Notes: generated from the letters alone by a model not told the origin. Shown: positions 34,029 through 45,092, numbered from the stretch's first letter. The stretch is 64,000 nt of DNA from CAVOGJ01 sp963700865 (GCA_963700865.1 CAVOZC010000001.1:310001-374000); one strand, 5' to 3'. Translations and numbers: made by a program.

Positions 34029-36851
34029 ATGTCGGATGCCGGCTCACCACCGAACGCCGCTCACGACCACGACGCGAAGGTCCCGGCTCCGCAGCTGGGC
34101 GACGGGCTGGCGCTGTATTCCGCCCTGATTGAGAGTCTTCCCGCCTTTGCGGTGTGTAAAGACGTCGAGGGGCACTACCTCTGCGTGAACTCGAAGTTTG
34201 CCGCCCTGATCGGCAAATCGGTCGCAGACCTGGTGGGGAAGACCGATTTCGATCTTTACCCGCCGGAAGTGGCCAAGCGCTATCGCAAAGAAGACCGGAT
34301 CGTCATGCGGCACGGCGACCTGTTCGAAGATGTCGAGCGCAGCGACTCGAATGGCAAGGTCCGCTACATGCGGGTCCGCAAGTCGCCCATCCGTGACGCC
34401 CAGGGCGCCATCATCGGCACGCAGGCGATCTTCTGGGACGCCACCGAGCAGCAGAAGGCGGCCAACGAGACATCACGCGAACGCGAGATGCTCCGCACCT
34501 TGATGAACAGCCTGCCCGATTACATCTATGTCAAGGACAATCAGGGGCGTTACCTCATGGTCAACGACGCCGTACGTAAGGCCTTGCAGGTCGAGACCGA
34601 GGAAGAGGTCGTGGGCAAAGTCAACCTGGACTTTGTCAGCGGCGAGCAGGCACGGCAAGAGATGCGCGATGACAACATCGTGCTCTCCCTGGACGAACCC
34701 CTCATTGACCGGGAGCTAAAAACCAAAGACATGGAGGGAAACGACGTTTGGCTACTGACTTCGAAGGTTCCACTGCACAACGAACACGGGCAAGTCATCG
34801 GCTTGGTGGGGATCGATCGAAATATCACGCGGCTGAAGAAAACGGAGGATCACCTGCGAGCCGCCAAGGAAGCCGCTGATCTGGCCAACAAAGCCAAGGG
34901 TGATTTTCTGGCCAATATGAGCCACGAGATTCGCACACCGTTAAATGCGATCATTGGAATGACCGACCTCTTGCTGAACACCCGGCTGTCCGATACCCAA
35001 CAAGATTATCTCCAGATGGTGCACCAATCGGGAGAGGCACTGCTGGCGCTGATCAACGACATTCTCGATTTTTCCAAAATCGAAGCGGGGAAGCTCGAAC
35101 TCGACCAACGGGATTTTGAAACGGCCGAGGGGCTGGGTGATACCATGAAATCATTGGCACTGCGGGCCGCCGAGAAGGGACTGGAATTGGCGTTCCGCAT
35201 CGCTCCCGACGTACCCTCGCGACTGCATGCCGATCTCGGACGCTTGCGGCAGGTGATTGTGAATCTGGTGGGAAATGCCATCAAATTCACCGAACATGGC
35301 GAAGTGGTACTGGAAGTGCGCCCGCTTTCCCGGGACAACGGCCGCGTGCAACTCGAGTTTGAGGTCCGCGATACGGGGATCGGCATTCCGGCGGAAAAAT
35401 CAGCCAAGATCTTTGAGGAATTCGAGCAGGCCGACGCCTCAACCACCCGAGACTTTGGCGGCACGGGACTGGGCCTCGCAATTGCGTCGCGTCTGATTCA
35501 CATGATGGACGGCTCGATTCGCGTGGAAAGCCAGCCGGGCGTGGGCAGTAAGTTCATCTTTACCGCCTGGTTGAATGTTTCCGATGCACCGCCTCCGGTA
35601 CTGCACGAGGCGATTCGTCGAGCGGACGACAAACGCGTTCTGGTCGTGGACAATAACGAAACGAGCCGCCGTATTCTGGGCGAAATGCTGACCAATTGGG
35701 GCATGCAGCCAATTCTGGCGGCGAGTATCGAAGAGGCGGAATCCCACCTGCGGATGGCTCAGCAGTCGGGCGACGGTGTGCCCGTTGTGATCGCCGATGC
35801 CAACATGCCGGGCTCGGACGGATTGGCACTGCTCGGCAAAATCAAGCACGATCGCCAATTGGGGCGGCCCGAATCGATCGTGCTCACGTCGAGCCCAAGG
35901 CCGGAACTCGACAGCGAGTGCCAGGCGTTGGGCGTTCGCGACTGCCTGCTCAAGCCGATCAAGCAATCCGAATTGTTTGATGCAATCGCCATCGCGCTGG
36001 ATGGCGAGCGGCCACGGCCGGCCGATTGGATCACGATGCATGAACTCTCGCCGCAGCCGTTGAAGATTCTGCTGGCGGAAGACAATGCCGTCAATCAGAA
36101 GCTGGCCGTGGGCATCCTCGAATCGCTCGGCTGCGAGGTGACGGTCGCACGGACGGGACGCGAAGCCATCGCCTGGAACGATCGCGAGCAGTTTGATGCA
36201 ATCTTAATGGATATCCAGATGCCGGAACTTGACGGACTGGAAGCCACCCGCCAGATTCGAAAGCGGGAAGCCGGCTCGGGACGCAACTCGCGGATCATTG
36301 CCATGACGGCCCACGCCATGGCTGGCGACAAGGAACTTTGCCTGGAAGCCGGCATGGACGACTATCTGGCCAAGCCCATTCGCTTGCAACAGCTGAGCGA
36401 TAAATTGAATGCATTGGTCGTCGACCGCGGCCAGAAAGCCATGCCCGCGGTGCCGACCGTATGTTCCAAGGATACGACCATGCCGGATATGATCGATTGG
36501 CAGCGGGCGTCCCAGGGAGTCGGCGGTGATCAGGAACTGCTGAAGGAGGTCGCCCAGGCATTCCTGGAAGACGTTCCCAAACTGCTCGAGTCGGCATGGG
36601 AAGCCTGTCGTGACGATCGAGCGAATGACCTGCAGCGACTCGCCCACTCCTTGAAAGGCTCCTTCTTGTTCTTGGGAACCCAACCCGTCATCGAGGTGGC
36701 CGAATCGATCGAACTGGCCGCCACGGCAGGCCAGGCGGCCGATCTGCAGAGCCGTCTTGCGGAGCTGCAGGACATGACGGAGCATGTGTGCAGCGAGATA
36801 AATGCTTACCTGACAGGGTCCGATTCCACTTCGCAACCAAACACTTTTTGA
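34029..36851 (+). CDS. Hybrid sensor histidine kinase (PAS-PAS-HK-REC-REC-Hpt)
   Basis: 940 residues, no membrane helix, so probably cytosolic. Two PAS domains (about 30-145 and 150-280; FDLYPPEVAKRYRKEDRI) come first. HisKA follows, with phosphorylatable H299 in NMSHEIRTPLNAIIGM, then the ATPase domain (NLVGNAIKFTEHGEV, DTGIGIP, GTGLGLAI). Two receiver domains come next (IADANMPGSDG and LMDIQMPELDG carry the phospho-acceptor Asp), and a C-terminal Hpt has LAHSLKGSFLFLG. This is a complete phosphorelay in one chain. The following gene, a response regulator fused to an ATPase, starts 11 nt later and is the probable partner. Confidence 0.95.
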   Translation: MSDAGSPPNAAHDHDAKVPAPQLGDGLALYSALIESLPAFAVCKDVEGHYLCVNSKFAALIGKSVADLVGKTDFDLYPPEVAKRYRKEDRIVMRHGDLFEDVERSDSNGKVRYMRVRKSPIRDAQGAIIGTQAIFWDATEQQKAANETSREREMLRTLMNSLPDYIYVKDNQGRYLMVNDAVRKALQVETEEEVVGKVNLDFVSGEQARQEMRDDNIVLSLDEPLIDRELKTKDMEGNDVWLLTSKVPLHNEHGQVIGLVGIDRNITRLKKTEDHLRAAKEAADLANKAKGDFLANMSHEIRTPLNAIIGMTDLLLNTRLSDTQQDYLQMVHQSGEALLALINDILDFSKIEAGKLELDQRDFETAEGLGDTMKSLALRAAEKGLELAFRIAPDVPSRLHADLGRLRQVIVNLVGNAIKFTEHGEVVLEVRPLSRDNGRVQLEFEVRDTGIGIPAEKSAKIFEEFEQADASTTRDFGGTGLGLAIASRLIHMMDGSIRVESQPGVGSKFIFTAWLNVSDAPPPVLHEAIRRADDKRVLVVDNNETSRRILGEMLTNWGMQPILAASIEEAESHLRMAQQSGDGVPVVIADANMPGSDGLALLGKIKHDRQLGRPESIVLTSSPRPELDSECQALGVRDCLLKPIKQSELFDAIAIALDGERPRPADWITMHELSPQPLKILLAEDNAVNQKLAVGILESLGCEVTVARTGREAIAWNDREQFDAILMDIQMPELDGLEATRQIRKREAGSGRNSRIIAMTAHAMAGDKELCLEAGMDDYLAKPIRLQQLSDKLNALVVDRGQKAMPAVPTVCSKDTTMPDMIDWQRASQGVGGDQELLKEVAQAFLEDVPKLLESAWEACRDDRANDLQRLAHSLKGSFLFLGTQPVIEVAESIELAATAGQAADLQSRLAELQDMTEHVCSEINAYLTGSDSTSQPNTF

Positions 36852-36862
36852 GGGAGCCTGAC

Positions 36863-37787
36863 ATGGCCCGCATACTTGTCGTGGACGACACGGCCGTCGA
36901 TCGTCGCCTGGCCGGCGGACTGCTCGAGTCTTCCCAGGGACTTGAGGTCGAATACGCCGAGAACGGTAAACTGGCACTGGAGCACATGGAGCAATCGCCA
37001 CCCGATCTGGTCATCACCGACATGCAGATGCCCGAGATGGGGGGACTGGAACTCGTGTCCCAAATTCGACTGCATTATCCCCGCATTCCCGTCGTGCTGA
37101 TGACCGCGCGGGGTAGTGAGGCCGTGGCTGTCGAGGCCCTGGAACGGGGAGCCGCCAGCTATGTGCCCAAGTCCCAATTAGCCAATCGGCTGCAGACAAC
37201 GGTGCAGGACTTGCTCTCGCTCGTGCGGACCGATCGATCGTATACGCAGTTGATCGACTGCCAACGGCGACTGCAATTCGATTACGAATTGACCAACGAT
37301 CCAGTATTAATCGACGCGCTCGTGGATCTCGTACAACAACTGGTGGGAGGCATGGAGTTGACCGACGAGACGGGGCAGCTCCGCGTCGGTATCGCACTCC
37401 GGGAAGCTCTGCACAATGCGCTGTACCATGGCAACCTGGAAATCTCAAACGAAGACGTGGAACGATCGCGGGAAGAACTCATCACCGGTGGAGGAGGCGA
37501 CCTCGTGGCGACTCGACGCCAACAGGCCCCGTACAAGGATCGGTCCATCCGTGTGGGAATCACCATCGATCGCCAACAAGCTCGCTTTGAGATCGAGGAT
37601 GAGGGAAAGGGGTTCGACTATGCGAGTCTGCTCACCACCATCGACCCCGCCGAATCGCTCGACGAACGGAAAGGACGCGGTTTTGTGCTGATGCTCTCGC
37701 TGATGGATGAGAATCTCATTTAATGACTCTGGCAACTGCGTGACGATGATCAAGCTACGCGAAAACAGCCAATCGGCCGAGGAGTAA
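36863..37787 (+). CDS. Response regulator fused to a HATPase_c (anti-sigma kinase-like) domain, frameshifted at the end
   Basis: About 307 residues. The receiver domain is MARILVVDDTAVDRRLAGGL with acceptor Asp in VITDMQMPEMGG. An ATP-binding domain of the RsbW/HATPase_c_2 type follows (ALREALHNALYHGNLEIS, FEIEDEGKGFDYASL, GRGFVLMLSLMDE). The frame stops at 37721, but removing one A near 37712 restores DEISFNDSGNCVTMIKLREN, the expected C-terminal strand, ending at a TAA at 37785. It is likely activated by the upstream hybrid kinase, and may control a partner-switching module not in this window. ATG 36863 has GAGGGA upstream. Confidence 0.85.
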
Positions 37788-37826
37788 TCGATCCTCGGCA
37801 GCCGACCCGCGTCACCGCGTGCCGCC

Positions 37827-38588
37827 TCAACTCGCGTTCGCTACCAGCGGCATCAGCTTCCCGGACACCAGCCGAGCCAGAAAGGATTCCTCGTCTCGCA
37901 AAAAGAAGTGATGGCCGGGTACCGTACGCAACGAGAAACCGCCCGCAGTGTGCGTTCGCCATTCGTTGACCTGCGCCGCCGACACCATTTGATCCTCCGT
38001 CGCCGAAATGGCACAGATGGGACAAGCCAGCGGCGGGCCCGCTTGGTACTCGTAGGTCTCCAGCAATTTCAAGTCGGCTCGAATGGTGGCAGCCAAGGCA
38101 CCCATCATGGCCAATTCGTCCTCGCCCGCCTGGCCACCACGCCCATAATCTCGCACCAGCGCTTCGATCATTGCCCCATCAGGCAACGTGTGCAGTGTCC
38201 GCTCCCGCGACATCAGATGCGGAGCTCGGCAGGCCGAGACAAAAAGATATGCGGGACAGGTTCCCTCCGCGCTCAGGCGGCGAGCCAGCTCGAACGCAAT
38301 CATTCCCCCCATGCTATGTCCGTACAGCGCGAATGGCGCACGGATCGTCGGCACGACGTGCTGCCACAAGGCGTCGATCATCGCGGACATTCGATCCACC
38401 GCGGCTTCCTGAAAACGGCCCTCGCGACCAGGCAATTTGACCGGCAGCAATCCAATCTCCGCTGGCAGCCAGCGTCGCCAGCGATGATAGACCGCGCTTC
38501 CGCCCCCCGCATGGGGCAGACAAAAAAGTTGGATCTTCGCATCCGGCTGATCGATCCGAGGAAGCCAGATATTCGCGGGGTGAGTCAT
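37827..38588 (-). CDS. Type II thioesterase (GrsT/LgrE-like)
   Basis: 253 residues, alpha/beta hydrolase. The family N-terminus is QLFCLPHAGGGSAVYHRW, the nucleophile elbow is YGHSMGGMIAFELARR with catalytic Ser, Asp lies in ISATEDQMVSAAQV, and His lies in TVPGHHFFLRD. Such enzymes free stalled acyl chains from carrier proteins of NRPS/PKS or FAAL systems. It is divergent from the FAAL-ACP gene, which supports a role there. ATG 38588 gives the family N-terminus. Confidence 0.92.
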   Translation of the reverse strand: MTHPANIWLPRIDQPDAKIQLFCLPHAGGGSAVYHRWRRWLPAEIGLLPVKLPGREGRFQEAAVDRMSAMIDALWQHVVPTIRAPFALYGHSMGGMIAFELARRLSAEGTCPAYLFVSACRAPHLMSRERTLHTLPDGAMIEALVRDYGRGGQAGEDELAMMGALAATIRADLKLLETYEYQAGPPLACPICAISATEDQMVSAAQVNEWRTHTAGGFSLRTVPGHHFFLRDEESFLARLVSGKLMPLVANAS

Positions 38589-38717
38589 CGACTTATCGCA
38601 TTCCAGGGCAGGCAGAACCCTACTTGAGCGAAGCGACCGGCCACAGAATCGCGGCTTCGACTCGGCGGAAGGGTCCATTCCTGATTAAACAGGGTATTCA
38701 GAGAACCTAGGGGATGT

Positions 38718-38745
38718 TGCTGGCACGACTTCGCTACGTATAAAA
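38718..38745 (+). promoter_or_regulatory. Putative promoter of the FAAL gene
   Basis: TTGCTG at 38718-38723 and TATAAA at 38740-38745, with a 16-nt spacer. It lies about 90 nt before the FAAL start, in the gap between divergent genes. Confidence 0.4.
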
Positions 38746-38837
38746 TTGGTGTCCCTGCGTGAGTTTAGCCGATCAGACGTAACGAGCGGATAACAAGTTC
38801 GACCGGCTGACTCACATGGGGGGTGGTTCTTAGAATC

Positions 38838-41087
38838 ATGGCTACGATCGAGGATACGATTCACTCACCGGTTTTCCACGCGGGCTGGACATTGAATAGC
38901 GGCACGAAATATCGTTCTCTCTCCGAAGTCTTGGCGGATCGAGCCCAGGCCTTCGGGGATCGCAGGGCATATACCTTTCAAGGCAAGGATGGTGATCACG
39001 TCGTCACCTTTGGCGAACTCGACCAACGGGCTCGCGCCATCGGCGCGGCTCTTCAGTCGCGCGTCGAGCCGGGTGAGCGGGTGCTGTTATTATTTCACGC
39101 GGGCTTGGATTTTATCTCGTCGTTCTTCGGTTGCCTGTATGCCGGTGCGTTAGCTGTCCCGACCACGTATCCGAAACCGCGGCGCCCCATGCCGCGTCTG
39201 ACGGGCATTGCCAAGAATTGTGAAGCCTCGCTGGTGCTGGCCGACAGCGAGACGCTAGCAACCCTGGATGAGACGATAATGGCGTCGGATTTGCCCGACA
39301 TGCACTGGCTAGCCGTCGACACCATCGACAACGGGGCCGCTTCCGACCTGCAGCCCGTCGAAACCCACCCCGACCAACTGGCTTTTCTTCAGTATACCTC
39401 CGGGTCGACGAGTGAGCCGAAAGGCGTGATGGTCTCGCACGGCAATCTGCTTCACAATCTAGAGGTCATTCGTATCGGGTTTGGGCTGCGTTCGGCCGAC
39501 GAGGCGGGCAACGTCCAGACCGGCGTCTTCTGGTTGCCCGCTTACCATGACATGGGTTTGATTGGCGGCATTCTCGAATCGCTCTACGTTGGCGGGCACA
39601 GCGTGCTGATGTCCCCGGCGGCCTTTCTGCAGCGCCCGATCGGCTGGTTGGAAACCATGTCCGAATATCGCGCGGCGATCAGTGGGGCCCCCAACTTCGC
39701 GTACGAGTTGTGCGTGGCCCGCGCCACCGAGGAACAACGGAGAAGATTGGACTTGAGCAATTGGCGGGTCGCGTTTTGCGGAGCCGAACCGATTCGCCCC
39801 AGTACGCTCCATTCATTCGCCGAAGCCTTCGCCACGAGTGGATTCCGCGAGGAGTCGTTTTATCCGTGTTTCGGCCTGGCCGAGGCCACCTTGCTGGCCG
39901 CGGGTAGTCATGGTCCCCACGAATTGTTTATTCGCCACGTGAACCGGACCCAACTAGCTAACCACAAGGTCGAGATGGTACCTGCGGGGGACGAAGATGC
40001 GCAACCGTTGGTTGGCTGTGGCGCTGCGCTGAACGGACAGGAAATCGCGATTGTCGATCCTCAGACGCTCGCCCGCTGTCCGAGCGACACCGTGGGTGAA
40101 ATCTGGATCAAAGGCGACAGCGTGGCGGGCGGTTATTGGGGCTGCGAGGACGAAACTCGGCAGACCTTCCAAGCCACCACTGCGGACGGCCAAGGTCCCT
40201 TTCTCCGCACGGGGGATCTGGGCTTTTTCGCCGAATCCAACCTGTTCGTCACCGGTCGCCTGAAGGATGTGATGATCATTCGCGGACGGAATCATTATCC
40301 GCAAGACGTGGAAAAATCGGCCGGCGACGCCCATGAAGCGTTGCGACAGGATTCGGGAGCCGTCTTTACCGTCGAGGAAGAGGGGACGGAAAAGCTAGTG
40401 GTCGTGCAAGAAGTCGATCGCCAGTATCGCGAAGCCGATTTTGACGAAGTCATTCGCGCGATTCGCCGGCAGGTCGCGGAAGCCCATGAATTGGAAGTCC
40501 ATGCCGTCGTCTTAATTCGACACGCCAGCCTTCCCCGGACTACGAGCGGCAAGGTACAGCGCCATATCTGTCGTGAGCAATTCCTGACGGGCGATTTCAA
40601 ACAATTAGCCGTCTGGAAAAAGCAGGTACCCGCCAACGGCAGCAATGGGAAGCCATCGTCTGACAAGTCGCCGACGCGGCTGCGGCAGGCCGATCGGCCG
40701 ATGACACCTGATGAAATCGATCGCCTGGCTGAGCGCGTGGAAAGCTGGCTGATGACCTGGCTGATCGAACGAGCCGCGATCCCGGAAAATGAAGTCCATC
40801 GCAACAAGCCTTTTGCCGAATATGGGCTCGATTCCCTAACTGCCGTCGAACTCAGCCAGGAACTCGAGGACTGGCTGGGCGTCGAAGTCGTGCCGACCGT
40901 CGCCTGGAACTATCCCACCCCCGCCACGTTGTCCGTCTATCTGGCTCGGGAAGCTGCGGGTGCTAACGAGCACGAAATCGAAGAACTTGCGAGTGACGCG
41001 GAGCCGCCAGACGACGAGTTCGCACGGATGCTGGCCGAAATCGAATCGCTCAGCGACGAAGACGCCCGATCGCTACTCGACGAGTAG
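38838..41087 (+). CDS. Fatty acyl-AMP ligase with C-terminal acyl carrier domain
   Basis: 749 residues. The ANL-superfamily adenylation domain has FLQYTSGSTSEPKGVMVSHG (P-loop), then GVFWLPAYHDMGLIGGILES and SMPAAF-type FAAL features (SPAAFLQRPIGWLETMSEYR). It also has FYPCFGLAEATLLAAG and the hinge region LRTGDLGFFAESNLFVTGRL. These fit a FAAL, which activates long-chain fatty acids as acyl-AMP and loads them on a carrier. An acyl carrier domain follows (about 640-715), with phosphopantetheine Ser in FAEYGLDSLTAVELSQELED, and an acidic tail ends the protein. No PKS or NRPS gene is adjacent. ATG 38838 is chosen; a GTG five codons upstream is possible. Confidence 0.92.
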   Translation: MATIEDTIHSPVFHAGWTLNSGTKYRSLSEVLADRAQAFGDRRAYTFQGKDGDHVVTFGELDQRARAIGAALQSRVEPGERVLLLFHAGLDFISSFFGCLYAGALAVPTTYPKPRRPMPRLTGIAKNCEASLVLADSETLATLDETIMASDLPDMHWLAVDTIDNGAASDLQPVETHPDQLAFLQYTSGSTSEPKGVMVSHGNLLHNLEVIRIGFGLRSADEAGNVQTGVFWLPAYHDMGLIGGILESLYVGGHSVLMSPAAFLQRPIGWLETMSEYRAAISGAPNFAYELCVARATEEQRRRLDLSNWRVAFCGAEPIRPSTLHSFAEAFATSGFREESFYPCFGLAEATLLAAGSHGPHELFIRHVNRTQLANHKVEMVPAGDEDAQPLVGCGAALNGQEIAIVDPQTLARCPSDTVGEIWIKGDSVAGGYWGCEDETRQTFQATTADGQGPFLRTGDLGFFAESNLFVTGRLKDVMIIRGRNHYPQDVEKSAGDAHEALRQDSGAVFTVEEEGTEKLVVVQEVDRQYREADFDEVIRAIRRQVAEAHELEVHAVVLIRHASLPRTTSGKVQRHICREQFLTGDFKQLAVWKKQVPANGSNGKPSSDKSPTRLRQADRPMTPDEIDRLAERVESWLMTWLIERAAIPENEVHRNKPFAEYGLDSLTAVELSQELEDWLGVEVVPTVAWNYPTPATLSVYLAREAAGANEHEIEELASDAEPPDDEFARMLAEIESLSDEDARSLLDE

Positions 41088-41160
41088 CCAAGGAAAAAAT
41101 CGACCCGCGCAGAGGCACCGGGACTTACGGTTTCCGCGGCGGCGAAGTACAACCGAGAAG

Positions 41161-43498
41161 ATGCCTTTGTCTCCGTCTCCATCTCGCGCCGCCCTCGCCA
41201 AGCTTGGCTTCTTGGGGGTGCTGCTCGCCCTGCTGACCGCGGCCGCCGTCGGTGTGGATTGGTGGCGTGGCCTGCCCCCCGACGCCACCGCCAGCTACGT
41301 AGGTGGCGACACGTGTATCAGCTGCCATCAGCAACAGGCGACCGACTGGCACGGTTCGCACCACGACCTGGCGATGGACGTGGCAAGTGAGGATACGGTG
41401 CTCGGGGACTTTAACAACGCCACGCTCGAGCACTATGGGATCACGTCGCGGATGTTTCGTGACGGTGAAAAGTTCATGGTGTCGACGGAGGGTCCCGACG
41501 GGGCCATCGGTGACTTTGAGGTGAAGTACGTCTTTGGCGTCGACCCGTTGCAACAGTACATGGTCGAACTCGACCCGCCGGGTGGCGACGGCCAGGGCCT
41601 CGGCCGCGTGCAGGTCCTGCGGATCAGTTGGGACACGAGGCGGCGAAAATGGTTCTATCTCTCGCCACCCGACGTCGATGAGAAACTGGCACCGGACGAT
41701 CCACTCCATTGGACAGGGGTGGCCCAGAACTGGAACCATATGTGTGCCGAATGCCACTCGACCAACCTCGTGAAGGGTTACGATTTCCCCACGCGGACAT
41801 ACCACACGACCTTTACCGATATCGACGTCAATTGCGAAGCATGCCATGGTCCTGGCAGCTTACATGTAACGCTGGCGAATCGTCGCTCGCTCTTCTGGGA
41901 TCGAAAGCTAGGTTACGGTCTGGTGGCTATGAAAGGAGCGCCGCCCGAGGTCCAAATCCAGGCCTGCACTCCCTGCCATTCGCGTCGCAGTGTCCTCAAG
42001 CAGGGTTACACATGCGGCGCGAACTATTACGACTATTACGAGAACTCGCTACTCACTCCCACGACCTACTACCCCGACGGTCAAATCCTCGACGAGGTCT
42101 ACGTCTTTGGCTCGTTTCTGCAAAGCAAGATGCACGCCAAGGGGATTCGCTGCACCGACTGCCACGAGCCGCACAGTACCAAAGTCAAACATCAGGACAA
42201 CCAATTGTGCACGTCGTGCCATCAGCACGATCCGGCCAAGTACGATACGCCGGCCCATCATCATCATCCGCTCGGGTCGACGGGGACGTTGTGCATCGAT
42301 TGTCATATGCTGCCCATGCCGTACATGGACATCGATCTTCGCCGCGACCACAGTTTCCAGGTGCCGCATCCCGACGTCTCGACAGACCTTGATACGCCCA
42401 ATGCGTGCGTCGCCTGCCATCTCCAGGACAGCACCCTGGCCGCGGAGCAGCGCGGGCCGCTCGAGTACTATGCCGATTGGCTCACGGCGGCCCGCAACGG
42501 CAATGAACTGGTTGCCGCCGAACTGGATCGTTTGAATCGTTGGGCCGCGGAGCAAATATCCGCCTGGTACGGCACCGCTGCCCGCGATGATCGCCCCGCG
42601 TTCGCCCGCACCCTGCAGCGCGGCTGGGAGGGTGATGGGTCCGTCGTTCCCGAGCTGGCGGCGCTCGCCACCAACCGCCAGGCCGCCGGAATTGTCCGAG
42701 CCACGGCGTTGGCCACGCTGGCCGAGTTTCCGGCCAGCCCGCTTGCCCTGCAGGCCGCCCGCCAAAGCCTGGGCAACGATGATCCGCAAGTCAGGGCCGC
42801 CGCCATCGGGGTCTACGAAAACGTGCCACCGCCGCAACGCCTCGTCGACGTGGGGCCTCTGCTGGAAGATCCGATCCGTCATGTGCGGATGCAAGCGGCC
42901 CTGGCACTCGTCGAGGCCAATAAATCCACGTTCTCCCGCCAGCGTATGGACGCTATGAAAGCAGCTTTGGAAGATTATCGACAAGCCCAGCGGCAGAACG
43001 CCGATCTGGCCGGTTCCCATATCGCGTTGGGACTACTCGCCGAGCGACAGGCCGACTTTCGGCGAGCCGAACAGTGTTACCGCGATGCCATGCGCGTCCA
43101 GCCGCTCGTGGCGGGCCCGCGCTCCAACCTGGCCAATCTGCTCAGTGAGCACCTCGATCGGCCGGAGGAAGCCGCTCAGTTGTGGCGCGAGGAATTGGAA
43201 TTCGTCGGCCGCGATGCGCGACTGGCGCCACGGAACCACGCCCTGCAGTACCGTTTGGGGCTAAACTACTATCTCAACGGTCAACTGGAAGAGGCCGAGG
43301 AGGCGTTGCGGGAGGCGGCCGACTCTGCAACCGGGCAACGCCCGCTACGCGCTGACGCTGGCCCTGCTTTACCAGAAGCTGGCGCGGTGGGAGGAGGCCA
43401 TCACACAGGCGGAACGCCTGCGGCAATTGGAGCCCGATCACCCGGCCCACCTCCAATTGTTGCGGCAACTCGAAGCCAGCCGTGCAGCGACCCGCTGA
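41161..43498 (+). CDS. Multihaem cytochrome c with HEAT/TPR tail, frameshifted near the end
   Basis: About 778 residues. An N-terminal signal-anchor (LGFLGVLLALLTAAAVGVDW) is followed by eight CxxCH haem sites (CISCH, CAECH, CEACH, CTPCH, CTDCH, CTSCH, CIDCH and CVACH) within about residues 55-420. HEAT-like sequence (LATLAEFPASPLALQAARQS) and TPRs (LLAERQADFRRAEQCYRDAM) come next. The frame diverges at about 43324: removing one T from GACTCTG restores LQPGNARYALTLALLYQKLA and LEPDHPAHLQLLRQLEASRA, ending at 43496-43498. Likely a periplasmic electron-transfer protein; the TPR tail suggests it docks with partners. Confidence 0.88.
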
Positions 43499-43623
43499 GA
43501 TCGGCCGGCTTGCTTGCGAGTGGAGGGCCGCAGGCATTAGAATTGTCGGTTCGCAGGCAGTCCGCCGCGCCCCTGTCGCCGCCACCACCGACCGCTCACT
43601 GACCCACTCGGGAGAAATCCAGC

Positions 43624-45092
43624 ATGGCAATCATTCTTGAAACGGCAGCCAAACCCCAAGTCCGTCAAACCCAATGCTTCATCGGCGGCCAGTGGACTCC
43701 CGCCGTCAGCGGCAAGACGTTTCGCACGATCGACCCGGCGACCGAAGAAGTGATTTGTGAAATCGCCGAGGGAGATGCGGCAGATGTCGACCTGGCGGCC
43801 CAGGCGGCACGCAAGGCCTTCGAAGCGGGCCCCTGGAGTCGCATGGATGCCCGCGATCGAGGCCAACTGATGCTGAAGCTGGCCGACTTGATGGAAGAGG
43901 AAGCGGACGAGCTGGCGGCCTTGGAATCGTGGGACAACGGCAAGCCGATCCGCGACGCGCGAGCGCCGATGTCGTGCTGGCGGTCGATTGCCTGCGTTAT
44001 TACGCGGGGATGGCCGACAAGATCCAGGGGGACACCATCCCGATTCGCGGCAACTATTTTTGCTACACGCGGCGCGAGCCCGTGGGGGTCGTGGGGCAGA
44101 TCATTCCCTGGAATTTCCCCATGCTCATGGCGGCCTGGAAATGGGGTCCCGCCTTGGCGGCCGGCTGCACGATCGTGATGAAGCCCGCGGAGCAAACTCC
44201 GCTCACCTGCCTGCGCATGGCGCGGCTGGCACAAAAGGCCGGCATCCCGGACGGCGTGATCAATGTGATCCCCGGATATGGCCCCACGGCCGGGGGAGCC
44301 ATCGTCGAGCACCCGGAAATCGACAAGATTGCCTTCACGGGTGAACACATTACCGCTCAGATCATCATGCGGAATGCGGCGGCAACCTTGAAGCGACTGA
44401 CGTTCGAACTGGGCGGCAAGAGTCCCAACATTATCTTTGCCGACTGTGACCTCGACGCCGCCGTGCGAGGAGCCCACTTTGGACTCTTCTTCAATCAAGG
44501 ACAATGTTGTTGTGCGGGCAGCCGCGTCTTTGTCGAGGACAGCATTCACGCCGAGTTCGTCGAGCGGCTCATCACATTCAATCGTCAGCGCAAGATCGGC
44601 GACCCCTTCGATCCCTCGACCGATCAGGGTCCGCAGGTGGACCAGGCGCAGTTCGACAAGATCATGAGCTTTATCGAGTCCGGCAAGAAGCAAGGGGCCG
44701 ATTGCCTTGTGGGTGGGGACCGCGTCGGCGAGAAGGGTTACTTTATCGAGCCCACGGTATTCGATAACGTCCAGGATGATATGGATATCGCGCAAAAAGA
44801 AATCTTCGGCCCCGTGATGTCGGTCCTCAAGTTCAGCGATGTGGACGAAGTCATCCGCCGCGGCAACAACACGTTTTATGGCCTGGCCGCCGCCGTCTGG
44901 ACCCAGGACATCAAGAAAGCGCATCACCTGGCAGCCAAACTCCGTGCCGGCACGGTGTGGGTGAATTGCTACGACGTATTCGATGCGGCCGCTCCCTTTG
45001 GCGGCTTCAAGATGTCCGGCATGGGGCGCGAACTGGGCATCCGCGGGCTGGATGCCTACACCGAAACCAAAACCGTCACGGTGGCCCTGTAG
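43624..45092 (+). CDS. Aldehyde dehydrogenase (NAD-type), frameshifted
   Basis: About 490 residues when joined. It oxidises aldehydes to acids. Landmarks are [54 protein letters not shown], the Glu region [16 protein letters not shown], the catalytic Cys in [15 protein letters not shown], and [11 protein letters not shown]. The frame breaks near 43955 (the first frame reads [10 protein letters not shown]; the other frame continues [20 protein letters not shown]). The usual FTGSTxVG segment here reads [12 protein letters not shown], a modest deviation. It follows the cytochrome gene by 125 nt. The substrate is unknown. Confidence 0.9.
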
